A stretch of DNA of 64,000 bases from CAG-826 sp964504595 (GTDB lineage Bacteria; Bacillota_I; Bacilli_A; RFN20; CAG-826), in the NCBI GenBank assembly GCA_964504595.1, contig CAZDEE010000007.1, forward strand, positions 1 to 64,000, given 5' to 3'. Made by a program: the position numbers and the translations under genes. Under the pieces are notes generated by a model. It saw only the letters and a program-made list of their open reading frames with translations, searched no databases and was not told the origin of the DNA. Below are positions 8,342 through 18,135 of the stretch, piece after piece (within the stretch, counting starts at the first letter, position 1; each line of letters begins with the position of its first letter).

Positions 8342-9289
8342 ATGGTTTCAAGTAGAATACTTAAAGGTGCCGGTTGCCTAGCAATTGCAGGAGCGGTAGG
8401 CGTTATAGTTATATATGGCGGAGGTGACAAAGAAGAAATCTGTAAAGATGAATCTCAAATTAGCTTTTATGGAGACCATAAAAATCATTGTCTTAATATA
8501 GAAGATAAAATTATTAATGATTATACTTATCATCCTTATGAAAGTTCAGATAGCAGTGAAAGTTCTCCTATATTTAAAAATATTAAAAACGGAGTTAAGA
8601 ACATAAGCGATGTCGAAGATGAGTTCTGTACACCTTATCTAAATGTATTAAATCAAAATTCCGTTGAAGACACTTATACATTAGATGATATAAAAAAGAA
8701 CAATATTTTCTACAGCATGGCTTATGCTCAATATTATGGATTAACAAACTACGCTGATTTAAAAGAAAAAGATTTAAAAATTCCTAGTATTTTTGATGGA
8801 GGCATCAATTGTTCTGTTGCAAATAGTCGAATTTTTATTAAAGAAAGTGTTGGTGAAAATGAAAATTTAATTCCAACATTCAATTTAAATAAAACCGCAA
8901 AAAGCATCAATTACTTTGCAATATTTGCTTCATGTAATAACGGAAATATGGATGTTGAATTCACATTTTCCTTATATAAAAAAGAAAGTGATGATAAGTA
9001 TACTAGATATAAATTTATCTTTGATGTCAATATTGGAGGTAATTCTGTAGGTATTCCAAGTTTCTTTGGAGGATACTTTGAAGATTTTATAGATGAAAAT
9101 TCTAATCAATTTGACCTATCTAATTTAGAAGGATGTTATATTATTAGCGTTTCTTATAAAATAAAAGAAAATGGATTACATCCTAACACTCCATTGGAAA
9201 ATGAAGAAAAATATAAATTTGGATTTTTAAAGCTTTATGAAGTTTTACTTCCTGAATCAACATGGTATGAAAAAGGGCTATCAAACTGA
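8342..9289 (+). CDS. Membrane-anchored exported protein of unknown function
   Basis: 315 residues. A hydrophobic stretch at residues 6-26 (ILKGAGCLAIAGAVGVIVIYG) looks like an uncleaved signal anchor; Cys12 follows Gly-Ala-Gly, but there is no proper lipobox. The rest is polar, acidic and predicted extracellular, with four further Cys between residues 34 and 160. I recognise no family. It starts one base after the TupA-like gene with GGAGG in that gene's end, so it is translated with it. A role in modifying or anchoring a surface polymer is only inferred from the pairing. The stop codon lies within the terminator that follows. Confidence 0.6.
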   Translation: MVSSRILKGAGCLAIAGAVGVIVIYGGGDKEEICKDESQISFYGDHKNHCLNIEDKIINDYTYHPYESSDSSESSPIFKNIKNGVKNISDVEDEFCTPYLNVLNQNSVEDTYTLDDIKKNNIFYSMAYAQYYGLTNYADLKEKDLKIPSIFDGGINCSVANSRIFIKESVGENENLIPTFNLNKTAKSINYFAIFASCNNGNMDVEFTFSLYKKESDDKYTRYKFIFDVNIGGNSVGIPSFFGGYFEDFIDENSNQFDLSNLEGCYIISVSYKIKENGLHPNTPLENEEKYKFGFLKLYEVLLPESTWYEKGLSN

Positions 9290-9302
9290 CAGCCCCTTTT
9301 TT
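9270..9302. terminator. Bidirectional terminator between convergent genes
   Basis: AAAAAGGGCT (9270-9279) and AGCCCCTTTTTT (9291-9302) form a strong hairpin with U-runs on both strands. It separates the plus-strand exported protein gene from the minus-strand gat operon and overlaps both gene ends. Confidence 0.8.
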
Positions 9303-10728
9303 AACGATTTTTTAATTCTTCAACGATTAATTTATTAGTTAAAGCAGGATTAGCTTTTCCTTGAGATTTTTTCATAACCATTCCCACTAAAAAGCCAATT
9401 GCACGATCTTTACCATTTTTATAATCTTCGATTGATTGAGGATATTCATCTAAAACTTGCATCACTAAATTTCTAATAGAATCAACATCACTAATTTGAG
9501 TCATATTTAATTTGCTAGCAATTTTTGAAGGCGATTCAAATGTCTTGAGCATTATTTCAAATACTTGACGACTTTGTTTTGAAGAAATAGTGCCTTTTGT
9601 TACCATTTCAATTAATTCTGCAAGTAAATTTGGATTTAATTTAAATTCATTAATTGTAATCATTTCTTTATTTAAATAACCCATAACATCAACCATTACC
9701 CAGTTACAAGCAAGTTTATATTGAGTTGTATGCTTACAGACTACATCATAATAAGAAGAAATATCTTTATCCGACAATAATTGTTCAATATCATAATCAC
9801 CTAATCCATAAACATCCTTATATGTTTTACGTTTTTCATCCGCTAAAACAGGGCATGTTCTGATAGCTTCTTCAATAAACTCATCTGATAATCTAATTGG
9901 AACAATATTAGCTTCTGGATAATATTTATAATCAACCGCATCTGTTTTCTTTCTCATTAAAACAGTTGTTTTAGTTGCTTCATCAAATCTTCTCGTTTCT
10001 TGTTCGACTGGAATTCCTGAAAGTAACAATTGTGTTTGTCGTTTAATTTCACACTCAATCGCGCGTTCAATATTCGCAATTGAATTTAAGTTTTTAATTT
10101 CAACTTTGGTGCCAAATTTATCACTTCCGTATGGTCTTAAGGAAATATTAACATCACAACGAAGTGAACCTTCTTCCATTTTTCCATCACTTACATCTGC
10201 GAAAACAACAATTGAACGAATTGCTTCAACGTATTTACGCGCTTCTTCACCGGTTCTAAAATCTGGTTTAGTAACAATTTCAATTAACGGTGTACCAGCA
10301 CGATTATAATCTAATAAAGAACAATCTCCTAAATGGAGTTGTTTACATGTATCTTCCTCTAAATGAATTCTTTCGATTTCAATATGACGAACTCCTAATG
10401 AAGTTTCAATATCAATATATCCATTTTTACCAATTGGTCTTTTATCTTGTGTAATTTGGAATCCTTTTGGTAAATCGGCATAGAAATAGTTTTTACGATC
10501 AAAATGGAGCTCATTATCAATAGTCATATGAAGTGCATGAGCAACGCGAATTCCATTGATTACTGCTTGCTTATTTACCACAGGCATTGAACCAGGAAAA
10601 GCAAAATCAAGAGGCATAACATTCGTATTTGGAAAAGAACCAAAGCGAACTGGAGCGGTTGAAAACATTTTAGTATTTGTCTTCATCTCAACATGGATTT
10701 CAAGTCCTATAATAGCTTCAAAATTCAT
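9301..10728 (-). CDS. gatB: Asp/Glu-tRNA(Asn/Gln) amidotransferase subunit B
   Basis: 475 residues. With GatA and GatC it converts misacylated Glu-tRNA(Gln), and Asp-tRNA(Asn) where present, to the amidated form in the cytosol. The start MNFEAIIGLEIHVEM is diagnostic, as are DYNRAGTPLIEIVT, DGKMEEGSLRCDVN and the tRNA-binding YqeY-like tail that ends GKANPALTNKLIVEELKN. Its ATG shares one base with the gatA stop (TAATG), so the subunits are translationally coupled. A terminator closes the operon directly after the stop. The window also encodes AsnRS, so tRNA(Gln) is the more likely essential substrate. Confidence 0.96.
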   Translation of the reverse strand: MNFEAIIGLEIHVEMKTNTKMFSTAPVRFGSFPNTNVMPLDFAFPGSMPVVNKQAVINGIRVAHALHMTIDNELHFDRKNYFYADLPKGFQITQDKRPIGKNGYIDIETSLGVRHIEIERIHLEEDTCKQLHLGDCSLLDYNRAGTPLIEIVTKPDFRTGEEARKYVEAIRSIVVFADVSDGKMEEGSLRCDVNISLRPYGSDKFGTKVEIKNLNSIANIERAIECEIKRQTQLLLSGIPVEQETRRFDEATKTTVLMRKKTDAVDYKYYPEANIVPIRLSDEFIEEAIRTCPVLADEKRKTYKDVYGLGDYDIEQLLSDKDISSYYDVVCKHTTQYKLACNWVMVDVMGYLNKEMITINEFKLNPNLLAELIEMVTKGTISSKQSRQVFEIMLKTFESPSKIASKLNMTQISDVDSIRNLVMQVLDEYPQSIEDYKNGKDRAIGFLVGMVMKKSQGKANPALTNKLIVEELKNR

Positions 10729-12185
10729 TATCTTTCCCTCCTTGTTGATAAATTATAAAAACCACTTGCTTTTTCAATTGCATTAGCGATTTGTAATACT
10801 TCTCCTTCTTTAAAGGATTTTCCCATTACATTTCCTCCAAATGGCATATTATCCATAAAACCAATAGGAATTGTAATTGATGGTAATCCAGCAAAATTAC
10901 CTAAAGCTAAATGATTATCAGCGATTAAATACTCGCTTGATAATTTATCTGAACTATCATCAAATCTAGGTGCTATAGAAGAAGAGGCAGGTAAATAAAT
11001 TACATCATTATCTTTTAAGATATCATTTATTGCATCAACAATTCGATGTCGATTGCGTAACGCTCTTAAAAAGAGTAATTCTTGATTTTCTTTCATTAAA
11101 GCAAAGCTTCCAATAACAAACCGACGTTTAATTAATTCACTAAATCCTTTAGTTCTAGCATTCATCATAACTTCTTCATAAGTTTTGCCTCCAAAACGAG
11201 GTCCAAACTTAATTCCATCCAAATTTGCATTATTTGATGTCGCTTCTGCACAAGAAATAACAAAATAAGTTGGAAATATAGATTCTAATAATTTTTTATC
11301 AACGGAAATGTGATTGATTATTGCTCCTTCATTTTCCAACCATTTTAATGACTCATTAAATTTATTAACAACATCTTCACATTTTATTGCAGCGATTACT
11401 TCATCAATAACCGCAATCTTCTTTCCTTTAATATCTTCATTTAAATAAGAAGTATAATCTTCAGTTTCTTTAAAAGAACAAGTAGCGTCATTATAATCAT
11501 GACCCGCGAGTAAATTTAAAGAAATCGCGGCATCTTCAACACTACGAGTAAAATATGCAACATGATCTAATGATGGCGCAAATGGAAATAATCCAAAACG
11601 AGAAATTCTTCCCCATGTTGGTTTAAATCCAACTAATCCACTATAAGAAGCAGGTTTACGCACTGAATCACCAGTATCTGAACCTAAAGCAAAAGGAACA
11701 ATCGCATCCGCAACCGCAACTGCAGATCCACAACTTGAACCACCGATAATACGGGTATGTGTCGCATCATAAGGATTGTATGTTGCTCCTAAATGACCAG
11801 TCGTACCGGTACCTCCCATTGCAAGTTCATCCAATGTTGATTTAGCAATAATAATCGCCTTTGCTTCTTTTAATTTTTTTACTACTGTAGCATCAAATAC
11901 AGGTACATAATCCTTTAAAATCTCACTTGAACCGGTAGTTCTTAATCCTTTAGTGGAAAAGTTGTCTTTAACTACAACTGGTATTCCCCAAAATAAATTA
12001 TCTTCTTCAACATTCTCTAAACTACTTGCTAATTTTAAAGCTTCTTCTTCGTTTAATGTTTCAAAAGCATTATCATTATTTTCTTTAGCTCTTTTTAAGG
12101 CTTCTTTAGTTAATTCTAAAGGTGTTGTTTTGCCTTCGACTAAAGCTTGGTGAATTTCTTTAATTGTTAAATCTAAAATATGCAT
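10728..12185 (-). CDS. gatA: Asp/Glu-tRNA(Asn/Gln) amidotransferase subunit A
   Basis: 485 residues of the amidase-signature family; it hydrolyses glutamine and channels ammonia to GatB. The Ser-cisSer-Lys triad regions are clear: VVVKDNFSTKGLRTTG (Lys), the signature IIGGSSCGSAVAVADAIVPF (usually GGSSGGS; here Cys replaces Gly) and GSDTGDSVRKPAS (nucleophile Ser; the usual DTGGS reads DTGDS). These two substitutions are next to the catalytic residues but leave the serines in place. It overlaps gatC and gatB by one base at each end (TAATG). Confidence 0.96.
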   Translation of the reverse strand: MHILDLTIKEIHQALVEGKTTPLELTKEALKRAKENNDNAFETLNEEEALKLASSLENVEEDNLFWGIPVVVKDNFSTKGLRTTGSSEILKDYVPVFDATVVKKLKEAKAIIIAKSTLDELAMGGTGTTGHLGATYNPYDATHTRIIGGSSCGSAVAVADAIVPFALGSDTGDSVRKPASYSGLVGFKPTWGRISRFGLFPFAPSLDHVAYFTRSVEDAAISLNLLAGHDYNDATCSFKETEDYTSYLNEDIKGKKIAVIDEVIAAIKCEDVVNKFNESLKWLENEGAIINHISVDKKLLESIFPTYFVISCAEATSNNANLDGIKFGPRFGGKTYEEVMMNARTKGFSELIKRRFVIGSFALMKENQELLFLRALRNRHRIVDAINDILKDNDVIYLPASSSIAPRFDDSSDKLSSEYLIADNHLALGNFAGLPSITIPIGFMDNMPFGGNVMGKSFKEGEVLQIANAIEKASGFYNLSTRRER

Positions 12186-12478
12186 TATAACACCACCTTT
12201 GGAAGTCTAATTTGATTTTCAACAACATCTTTTGCGTTGCTTAATGCTTCGCTAGTAGAAATTGTTTCAACCACGCTATCATCACGTAAATAATCAACAG
12301 TTACATCAAAAGGAAAGACCATTGGAGAATATTCATCAAGAGATTCATCGCCAAGTAATTCCATTTGTTTTAAAATGGTATCAAATTCTTTTTGTAATAA
12401 TTCATATTGCTCATCTGTCATATCAAACAATAACCTATGTGCACAATCTTGAAGTAATTCTTTTGTTATTTCTTTCAT
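12185..12478 (-). CDS. gatC: Asp/Glu-tRNA(Asn/Gln) amidotransferase subunit C
   Basis: 97 residues, the usual size for GatC, the small subunit that wraps around and stabilises GatA. The family pattern of an N-terminal helical pair and a C-terminal extended arm (VENQIRLPKVVL) is present. Two ATGs are possible: 12485-12487, inside the last codons of ligA, and 12476-12478, one base after the ligA stop. I favour the second because AAGG sits nine bases upstream; the first would add three residues. Fourth gene of the pcrA-ligA-gatCAB operon. Confidence 0.88.
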   Translation of the reverse strand: MKEITKELLQDCAHRLLFDMTDEQYELLQKEFDTILKQMELLGDESLDEYSPMVFPFDVTVDYLRDDSVVETISTSEALSNAKDVVENQIRLPKVVL

Positions 12479-12479
12479 A

Positions 12480-14480
12480 CTATTCATCCTTTCCTTCTAA
12501 ATGAGAAATAAATTCATCCTCATCCATTGTTTTTATTCCTAAAGCATTCGCCTTATCTAATTTTGATCCAGCTTCAATTCCATATATCACTATATCTGTT
12601 GCCTTAGAAACTGAACCGGTAACTTTAGCTCCTAAATCTTCTAGAATTGTAGTAGCTTCTTTTCGACCATATTTATTAAGCGTTCCAGTTAAAACAACCG
12701 TTTTTCCGGTAAAATATGAGCTTTCTGAAGCAACTTTTCCTAAATATTTAAAGTTAAGTCCAAGTTCTTTTAATTCGTTTAACATTGCTAATTTATTTTC
12801 ATCTCTAAAATAATCGCTTATTGATTTTGCCGAAACTGGACCAATATCTGGAATCGTTAACAACTCTTCCTCACTAATATTAAAGAAAGATTCTAAAGAT
12901 GTAAATCTTTTTGCTAAAACCTTTGCGGTTTTCGCTCCAACTTCATCGATTCCTAAGCCAAAAAGCAATCTTTCTAACGATTGTGTTTTTGACTTTTCAA
13001 TTGAATCGAGCAATTTATCAACACTTTTATCCGAGAATCCATCCAGAATTAATAAATCTTGTCGATATTGATATAGACAATAAATATCTGGAATGGATAA
13101 GATTAATTCTTTATCAAATAATTGTTCAATTACCTTTTCTCCCAAACCTTCAATATCCATTGCGTCTTTTGAAGAAAAATGAATTAATCCTTCAATATGT
13201 CTAGCTTGACAATGTGGATTTAAACAAAAATGCATCGCATCAATCTTTTCTAATTTTTCTCCACATACTGGACATACATCAATCATTTTAAAATCTTTTT
13301 CTAAGCCATTTCTGCGTTCCTTTATTGCCCTAACAACTTCAGGAATAACATCCCCAGCTTTTCTAATGACAACTGTATCACCAATTTTTAAATCTCTTTC
13401 TTTAATGAAATCTTCATTATGAAGAGTGGCTCTTTGAATTAAAGATCCCGCGACACGAACTGGAGATAAAACGGCATTTGGAGTAATTTTACCTGTTCTA
13501 CCAACAGTAAAAATAATATCCTCTAAAGTTGTCATTACTTCTTCAGGTGGAAACTTATAAGCAATCGCCCATTTTGGTGTTTTTGCGGTATAACCTAAAA
13601 CGTCATAAGCGGTCATATCATCTACTTTAATAACTATTCCATCAATATCATAAGGTAGTGTTGGCCTTTTTAGTGTATATTCTTTAATGTAATCTAAGAC
13701 CTCTTCAATTCCATTACAAAGTCTTCTTTCTGGATTTGTTTTAAATCCTAAACTTTGAACATAATTTAAAGCTTCACTATGCCTTTTAATACCAAATTCA
13801 CCAGCATTAACAAAATAATACCAGAAAGCATCTAATTTACGAGAAGCCGCAACTTTTGAATCTAATTGTCTAATCGAACCCGCTGCCGCATTTCTTGCAT
13901 TCGCTAATAATGGTTCACCATTATCTTCCCGTACTTTATTAAGTTTTTCTAATGTTGCTTTAGGCATAAACACTTCGCCTCGAACTTCAAAAGGCATTTT
14001 TGTGGAAATATGAGAAGGAATCGATTTAATAGTAATAACATTACTAGTAACATCTTCACCTACTGTACCATCACCTCTTGTCGCTGCGTAATTTAATTTA
14101 CCATCGACATAATCAAGGCTCATAGCTAATCCATCTATTTTCATTTCACACATATATGTAATAACCGGAAGTTTTAATGTCTCTCTTACTTTTCGATCAA
14201 AATCTCTTAAATCTGCATCATTGAAAGCATTAGCGAGAGAAAGCATTAATCTTTTATGAGTAACTTTTTTAAATTCACTCGCTACTTGTCCACCCACTCT
14301 TTGAGTTGGTGATAAAGGAGAACGTAATTCTGGATATTGTTCTTCTAAACGAATAAGTTCTTGCATTAAACAATCGTATTCTGCATCACTAACTGAAGGT
14401 AGATCCAAAACGTAATATTCATAATTATACCTATTAAGTAATTCAGTAATTTCTACTACTCTCTCATTAGGGGTCTTCAT
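12480..14480 (-). CDS. ligA: NAD-dependent DNA ligase LigA
   Basis: 666 residues, full length. It seals nicks using NAD+ in replication and repair. Domains in order: Ia (about 1-65), adenylation with the catalytic Lys114 in CEMKIDG, OB fold, a four-Cys zinc finger (CPVCGEKLEKI followed by HFCLNPHC), helix-hairpin-helix repeats (FGLGIDEVGAKTAKVLAKRF and IPDIGPVSAKSI) and a C-terminal BRCT domain (FTGKTVVLTGTL onwards). The ATG overlaps the pcrA stop as ATGA, a classic coupled junction. The helicase-ligase order matches Bacilli. Confidence 0.97.
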   Translation of the reverse strand: MKTPNERVVEITELLNRYNYEYYVLDLPSVSDAEYDCLMQELIRLEEQYPELRSPLSPTQRVGGQVASEFKKVTHKRLMLSLANAFNDADLRDFDRKVRETLKLPVITYMCEMKIDGLAMSLDYVDGKLNYAATRGDGTVGEDVTSNVITIKSIPSHISTKMPFEVRGEVFMPKATLEKLNKVREDNGEPLLANARNAAAGSIRQLDSKVAASRKLDAFWYYFVNAGEFGIKRHSEALNYVQSLGFKTNPERRLCNGIEEVLDYIKEYTLKRPTLPYDIDGIVIKVDDMTAYDVLGYTAKTPKWAIAYKFPPEEVMTTLEDIIFTVGRTGKITPNAVLSPVRVAGSLIQRATLHNEDFIKERDLKIGDTVVIRKAGDVIPEVVRAIKERRNGLEKDFKMIDVCPVCGEKLEKIDAMHFCLNPHCQARHIEGLIHFSSKDAMDIEGLGEKVIEQLFDKELILSIPDIYCLYQYRQDLLILDGFSDKSVDKLLDSIEKSKTQSLERLLFGLGIDEVGAKTAKVLAKRFTSLESFFNISEEELLTIPDIGPVSAKSISDYFRDENKLAMLNELKELGLNFKYLGKVASESSYFTGKTVVLTGTLNKYGRKEATTILEDLGAKVTGSVSKATDIVIYGIEAGSKLDKANALGIKTMDEDEFISHLEGKDE

Positions 14481-16681
14481 GCATCAAATCCTCCTTTTTT
14501 AATTCTTTTTAACATCGAGTGACTGGACATAATATTCTTTGTTCCAAAATTTTTAAAAGAAATTTGCAATATTGAATCACCAATCTTTTGAATAACAACT
14601 CCATCACCAAAAGATGTATGATTAACTAAATCACCAATTTGCCAATCTTCAACATCATTAGTTTGTATTGAGGCTGCTTTTTTAATAACATCTGTTTTCG
14701 TGGAAACTGTTTTTTCTTGGGTTATTGGTTGATAAGAAGATTTAAAGCTTAATCCGGATTCTTTAAAGAATCTAGAAGGAATCTTGTTTCCACCTACAAC
14801 AAAAGAATAATCGCTATTGCAACTTAAATATAATTTTTTCATTGCTCTAGTAAATGCAACATAACAAAGACGTCTTTCTTCTTCTAATCCTTGTACTGCA
14901 CTTTCTTCTAATGTTCTAATACTTGGAAATACTCCTTCATTTAAACCAACAATAAAAACATATGGAAACTCTAGTCCTTTCGCGGTATGCACAGTCATTA
15001 ACGATACAAAATCACCATCATTAATTTCATCTTGAGCATTTTGAAGCGAAACATTTTCCATATAATCTTGGAATCCCGAACTTGGATTAGCTTCAATATA
15101 GGATAAAATATCATCATATAACGATTTAACGTTTTCTAAACGATCCGCGCCATCTTCTTCATCTAAAAGAAGATAATCTTCATAACCTAAACTCTTAACT
15201 AAGTCTTTTAAAACTACCGCATAAGCTTCTAAATTTAATGTTAGTTTTTCTTTTGCGGCCTCTAATTTTCTTACCATCGCGGTTAAAGCGACAATAATAG
15301 AAGTTTTTAACTTCGTATCATGATTTTCAATTTCTAAAATATATTCATATAAACTCAATGAATGACTGCTTGCTTCTTGTTTTAATACTTCTAATGATTT
15401 ATCACCGACACCTCGACGTGGAACATTAATAATTCTTAAAAAAGCAATATCGTTTTTAGGATTTATAAGCAAAGTAAAATACGCTAAAACGTCCTTAATT
15501 TCTTTTCTTTGGTAAAAGCGTAATCCTCCAAAAATCTTATATGGTATTTGAAAACGATTCAATTCTTTTTCAAAAGGTAAAGTTAGATAACTTGAACGAT
15601 ATAAAATAGCAATATCTTTATAAGAGAAATCACCTTTAACTTTTGCTAAATCACTTTGAATTTTGCAAATTTGATCAACGACCCATCTCGCCTCTTGTTC
15701 ACCTTTAAAACAAGAATTAATTGTAATAGGTTCACCTTTCTCATTTTCAGTATATAAATCTTTTTTTATTCTTTTTCGATTATGCGCAATTAATCTATTC
15801 GCAGTATCAAGAATTGTTTGCGAAGAACGATAATTCCGATCTAAAACAATAGTGTCCATTCCAAAAGTACGTTCTATATCAAAAATAATATTTTGATTTG
15901 CGCCTCTCCATGTATAAATAGTTTGATCAGGATCGCCTACAACATATAAAGTTGCATCATCCTTTTTCAAAAGTTTTAATAATCGATATTGTAAATCATT
16001 TGTATCTTGGAACTCATCAATCAAAATATGATCAATGCGACTTTGCCAAATTTCTTTAACCGAAGGGTAAGCATCTAAAATTGAAATAGTCTTAATAATT
16101 AAATCATCAAAATCAAGACTCTTCATCTCGGCAAGTCTTTCCTCATAAAGCTCAAAAATTCGAATGCATTTATATTCCTCTGGGAATGACTCTTCTTTTC
16201 CCATTAATTCACCTGGTAATATTCCTTTTGTCTTATGTTGACCGATATATTTAATCGATTTTTTTATTAATTCATCGCCTTTAGAACAATTATATTCTTG
16301 AACAGCAATTTCTTTAATAAGCTTTTCTTGATCTTCATCATCGATAATTGTAAATGAAGAAGGATATCCGATATGATATATTTCTCTTCTTAAAAAATAA
16401 GCGCAATAACTATGATATGTTTTAACAAATAAGTCATCGTAAGAACAATTATCTTGTAAAAGAGAGGTAATTCTTTCTTTCATTTCACGCGCAACTTTAT
16501 TTGTAAAAGTAATTGCTAAAATACTTGAAGGATGTACTCCAAGTTCACTAATTAAATAAGCAATTCTAAATGATAAAACTCGTGTTTTTCCTGATCCTGC
16601 ACCAGCGACAACACGTACGAAAGGTGAAGAAGTAGTAACAGCCTCATATTGTTTTTCATTAAGTAATTTTTTATAATCCAT
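14477..16681 (-). CDS. pcrA: UvrD/PcrA-type DNA helicase
   Basis: About 734 residues, superfamily 1A 3'-5' DNA helicase used in repair and in displacing RecA or stalled complexes. Motif I is GAGSGKT (residues 27-33), motif II DEFQDTN, motif III VVGDPDQTIYTWRGA, motif IV LDRNYRSSQTIL, motif V VSLMTVHTAKGLEFPYVFI and motif VI EERRLCYVAFTRA. The C-terminal tail (VEDWQIGDLVNHTSFGDGVV) is the PcrA-specific Tudor-like RNA polymerase-binding domain. I start at the ATG preceded by GAGGTGAG; an ATG eight codons upstream lacks a ribosome-binding site. First gene of the operon with ligA and gatCAB. Confidence 0.95.
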   Translation of the reverse strand: MDYKKLLNEKQYEAVTTSSPFVRVVAGAGSGKTRVLSFRIAYLISELGVHPSSILAITFTNKVAREMKERITSLLQDNCSYDDLFVKTYHSYCAYFLRREIYHIGYPSSFTIIDDEDQEKLIKEIAVQEYNCSKGDELIKKSIKYIGQHKTKGILPGELMGKEESFPEEYKCIRIFELYEERLAEMKSLDFDDLIIKTISILDAYPSVKEIWQSRIDHILIDEFQDTNDLQYRLLKLLKKDDATLYVVGDPDQTIYTWRGANQNIIFDIERTFGMDTIVLDRNYRSSQTILDTANRLIAHNRKRIKKDLYTENEKGEPITINSCFKGEQEARWVVDQICKIQSDLAKVKGDFSYKDIAILYRSSYLTLPFEKELNRFQIPYKIFGGLRFYQRKEIKDVLAYFTLLINPKNDIAFLRIINVPRRGVGDKSLEVLKQEASSHSLSLYEYILEIENHDTKLKTSIIVALTAMVRKLEAAKEKLTLNLEAYAVVLKDLVKSLGYEDYLLLDEEDGADRLENVKSLYDDILSYIEANPSSGFQDYMENVSLQNAQDEINDGDFVSLMTVHTAKGLEFPYVFIVGLNEGVFPSIRTLEESAVQGLEEERRLCYVAFTRAMKKLYLSCNSDYSFVVGGNKIPSRFFKESGLSFKSSYQPITQEKTVSTKTDVIKKAASIQTNDVEDWQIGDLVNHTSFGDGVVIQKIGDSILQISFKNFGTKNIMSSHSMLKRIKKGGFDA

Positions 16682-16736
16682 TTTTCTCACCTCGCACCTG
16701 TTCATTTTATCACGAATGAAGGGCCTTGAGAATAAT

Positions 16737-16756
16737 TTCTTCTATTTATAGAAGAA
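16737..16756. promoter_or_regulatory. Perfect hairpin between lipoprotein gene and pcrA
   Basis: TTCTTCTA and TAGAAGAA form a perfect 8-bp inverted repeat around four bases. It is ten bases past the stop of the thioredoxin-like lipoprotein gene and about 55 bases upstream of pcrA. No good U-run follows on the minus strand, so it may be a weak terminator, an RNA stabiliser or an operator. Confidence 0.35.
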
Positions 16757-16765
16757 TTTATTTTA

Positions 16766-17161
16766 TTAATGGATGTAATTTAAGATTTCATTTGTGCCAG
16801 AGAAAATAGAATATACTCGATTATATTTTAATACCATAAGTGTTGGGAATCCTTTAATTGCAAATTGATCACCACTATAAACGCCTATCATACTATTTAC
16901 ATTATCCACATAACAAATGTCATCGCTTTTAGCTATTAAAAAATAATAATCTTGTTTTATAAGAAACTTCAATATTTCATTTTTTATCTTATTACAATTA
17001 GAGCAAGTGTACGAAAAAAAATAAAAAAATCCGTTTTCTGTAGTATTAAACACATCATTCCAACTGATAAATTTATTTATTTCAATATCTAAATAATCAT
17101 AACTTTTTGTTTTATAACATGAAGTAATAACTAAGGTTAATAAAAGTAAAATCTTTTTCAT
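16766..17161 (-). CDS. Thioredoxin-like lipoprotein
   Basis: 131 residues. The start MKKILLLLTLVITSC is a lipoprotein signal peptide with Cys15 as the lipidated residue. The mature part carries a CxxC motif in FSYTCSNCNKIK and a cis-proline-type segment GFPTLMVLK, the hallmarks of a thioredoxin fold, so a membrane-tethered thiol-disulfide role outside the cytoplasm is likely. AGGAG precedes the chosen ATG; 13 codons upstream are open but untranslated. An inverted repeat spans the ribosome-binding site (see 17161-17200). pcrA is next downstream but probably has its own signals. Confidence 0.65.
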   Translation of the reverse strand: MKKILLLLTLVITSCYKTKSYDYLDIEINKFISWNDVFNTTENGFFYFFSYTCSNCNKIKNEILKFLIKQDYYFLIAKSDDICYVDNVNSMIGVYSGDQFAIKGFPTLMVLKYNRVYSIFSGTNEILNYIH

Positions 17162-17200
17162 TGTTTTTCTCCTATACTTATTATTTCGAAAGAAAAACAA
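17161..17200. promoter_or_regulatory. Inverted repeat over the lipoprotein RBS
   Basis: TTGTTTTTCT (17161-17170) and AGAAAAACAA (17191-17200) are perfect 10-bp arms 20 bases apart. In the minus-strand mRNA the arm next to the start codon contains part of the Shine-Dalgarno region, so folding would partly hide it. It could also be a DNA operator. Confidence 0.35.
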
Positions 17201-17262
17201 AAATACCTAAAAAATAATTAATTACTTATAAAAATGTGATACCATAAATATAGGTGATAAAA

Positions 17263-18135
17263 ATGATAAAAAAGAAAAACATGATTCAAAGTCTAGCTTT
17301 ATCCGCTTTAATGACCTCAATTAATGCAATTATTATTTTTATTAGCTCTATAAGCGGCGCATTTTTTATTTCCGATTTAATTCTAATCCTGTTTTTCCCT
17401 TTAATAACAAGCTTTGCCTTCCTTTTTATTGATAAAAAAATGGCTTTTTGCTACGTTATAGCGTCTTTACTTATTTGCTTAGTAATTAATCTAGAAAAAA
17501 CAATATTTTACTTAATACCTTCGTTAATATCCGGGTTTATTTTTGCTTTACTAATTGAAAAAAAAGTTAATATTATCTGGATTATAACATTTACATGCAT
17601 AATCAATTCTTTAGTATCATTTGGATTGTTTTATGTAGTCGAATTAATTTTCAAAACATCTTTATATGATGCTTTTAGATTATTATTTGGTATAAATGAA
17701 GAAAATGCTACGACAATTTTTCCTCTATTTATTGTTTTAACTTCATCAATTCAAACTATTCTAAACGCAATTATTATTATTCCTGAGCTTAAAAAATTTG
17801 ATGTGTTTATTAAAATTGATGATAGTCCTTGTATAATTTTATTAATTATATCGATAATATCATCGCTTTTAGGATGTATATTAATGTACTTTATTAGTGA
17901 TTTAGCTTATTTCTGCTTAGGTATTTCTTTATTATGTTCTATACCTACCTATATTTATATTATCAAACAAAAACGTTATATAATGTTAGGAATAATATTA
18001 TTCTTGTTAATATTTGGATTTGCCATAATATCAACTTTTTTATCCGGTTATGGAGCATTACCTTTATGCTATATAGTTTTAATAATTTCATCTATCGGAT
18101 TTTATCTTTATAAATATGCGCATCGATTTGAATAA
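17263..18135 (+). CDS. Polytopic membrane protein (DUF2232/ECF S-like)
   Basis: About 290 residues, nearly all hydrophobic, with eight or more transmembrane segments (for example ALMTSINAIIIFISSISGAF and ILLIISIISSLLGCILMYFI). The layout resembles DUF2232/YybS proteins and the S components of ECF vitamin transporters, but no substrate motif is recognisable. AGGTGA precedes the ATG at 17263; the in-frame GTG at 17254 lies inside that ribosome-binding site. It is divergent from the thioredoxin-like lipoprotein gene across about 100 bases. Confidence 0.55.
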   Translation: MIKKKNMIQSLALSALMTSINAIIIFISSISGAFFISDLILILFFPLITSFAFLFIDKKMAFCYVIASLLICLVINLEKTIFYLIPSLISGFIFALLIEKKVNIIWIITFTCIINSLVSFGLFYVVELIFKTSLYDAFRLLFGINEENATTIFPLFIVLTSSIQTILNAIIIIPELKKFDVFIKIDDSPCIILLIISIISSLLGCILMYFISDLAYFCLGISLLCSIPTYIYIIKQKRYIMLGIILFLLIFGFAIISTFLSGYGALPLCYIVLIISSIGFYLYKYAHRFE

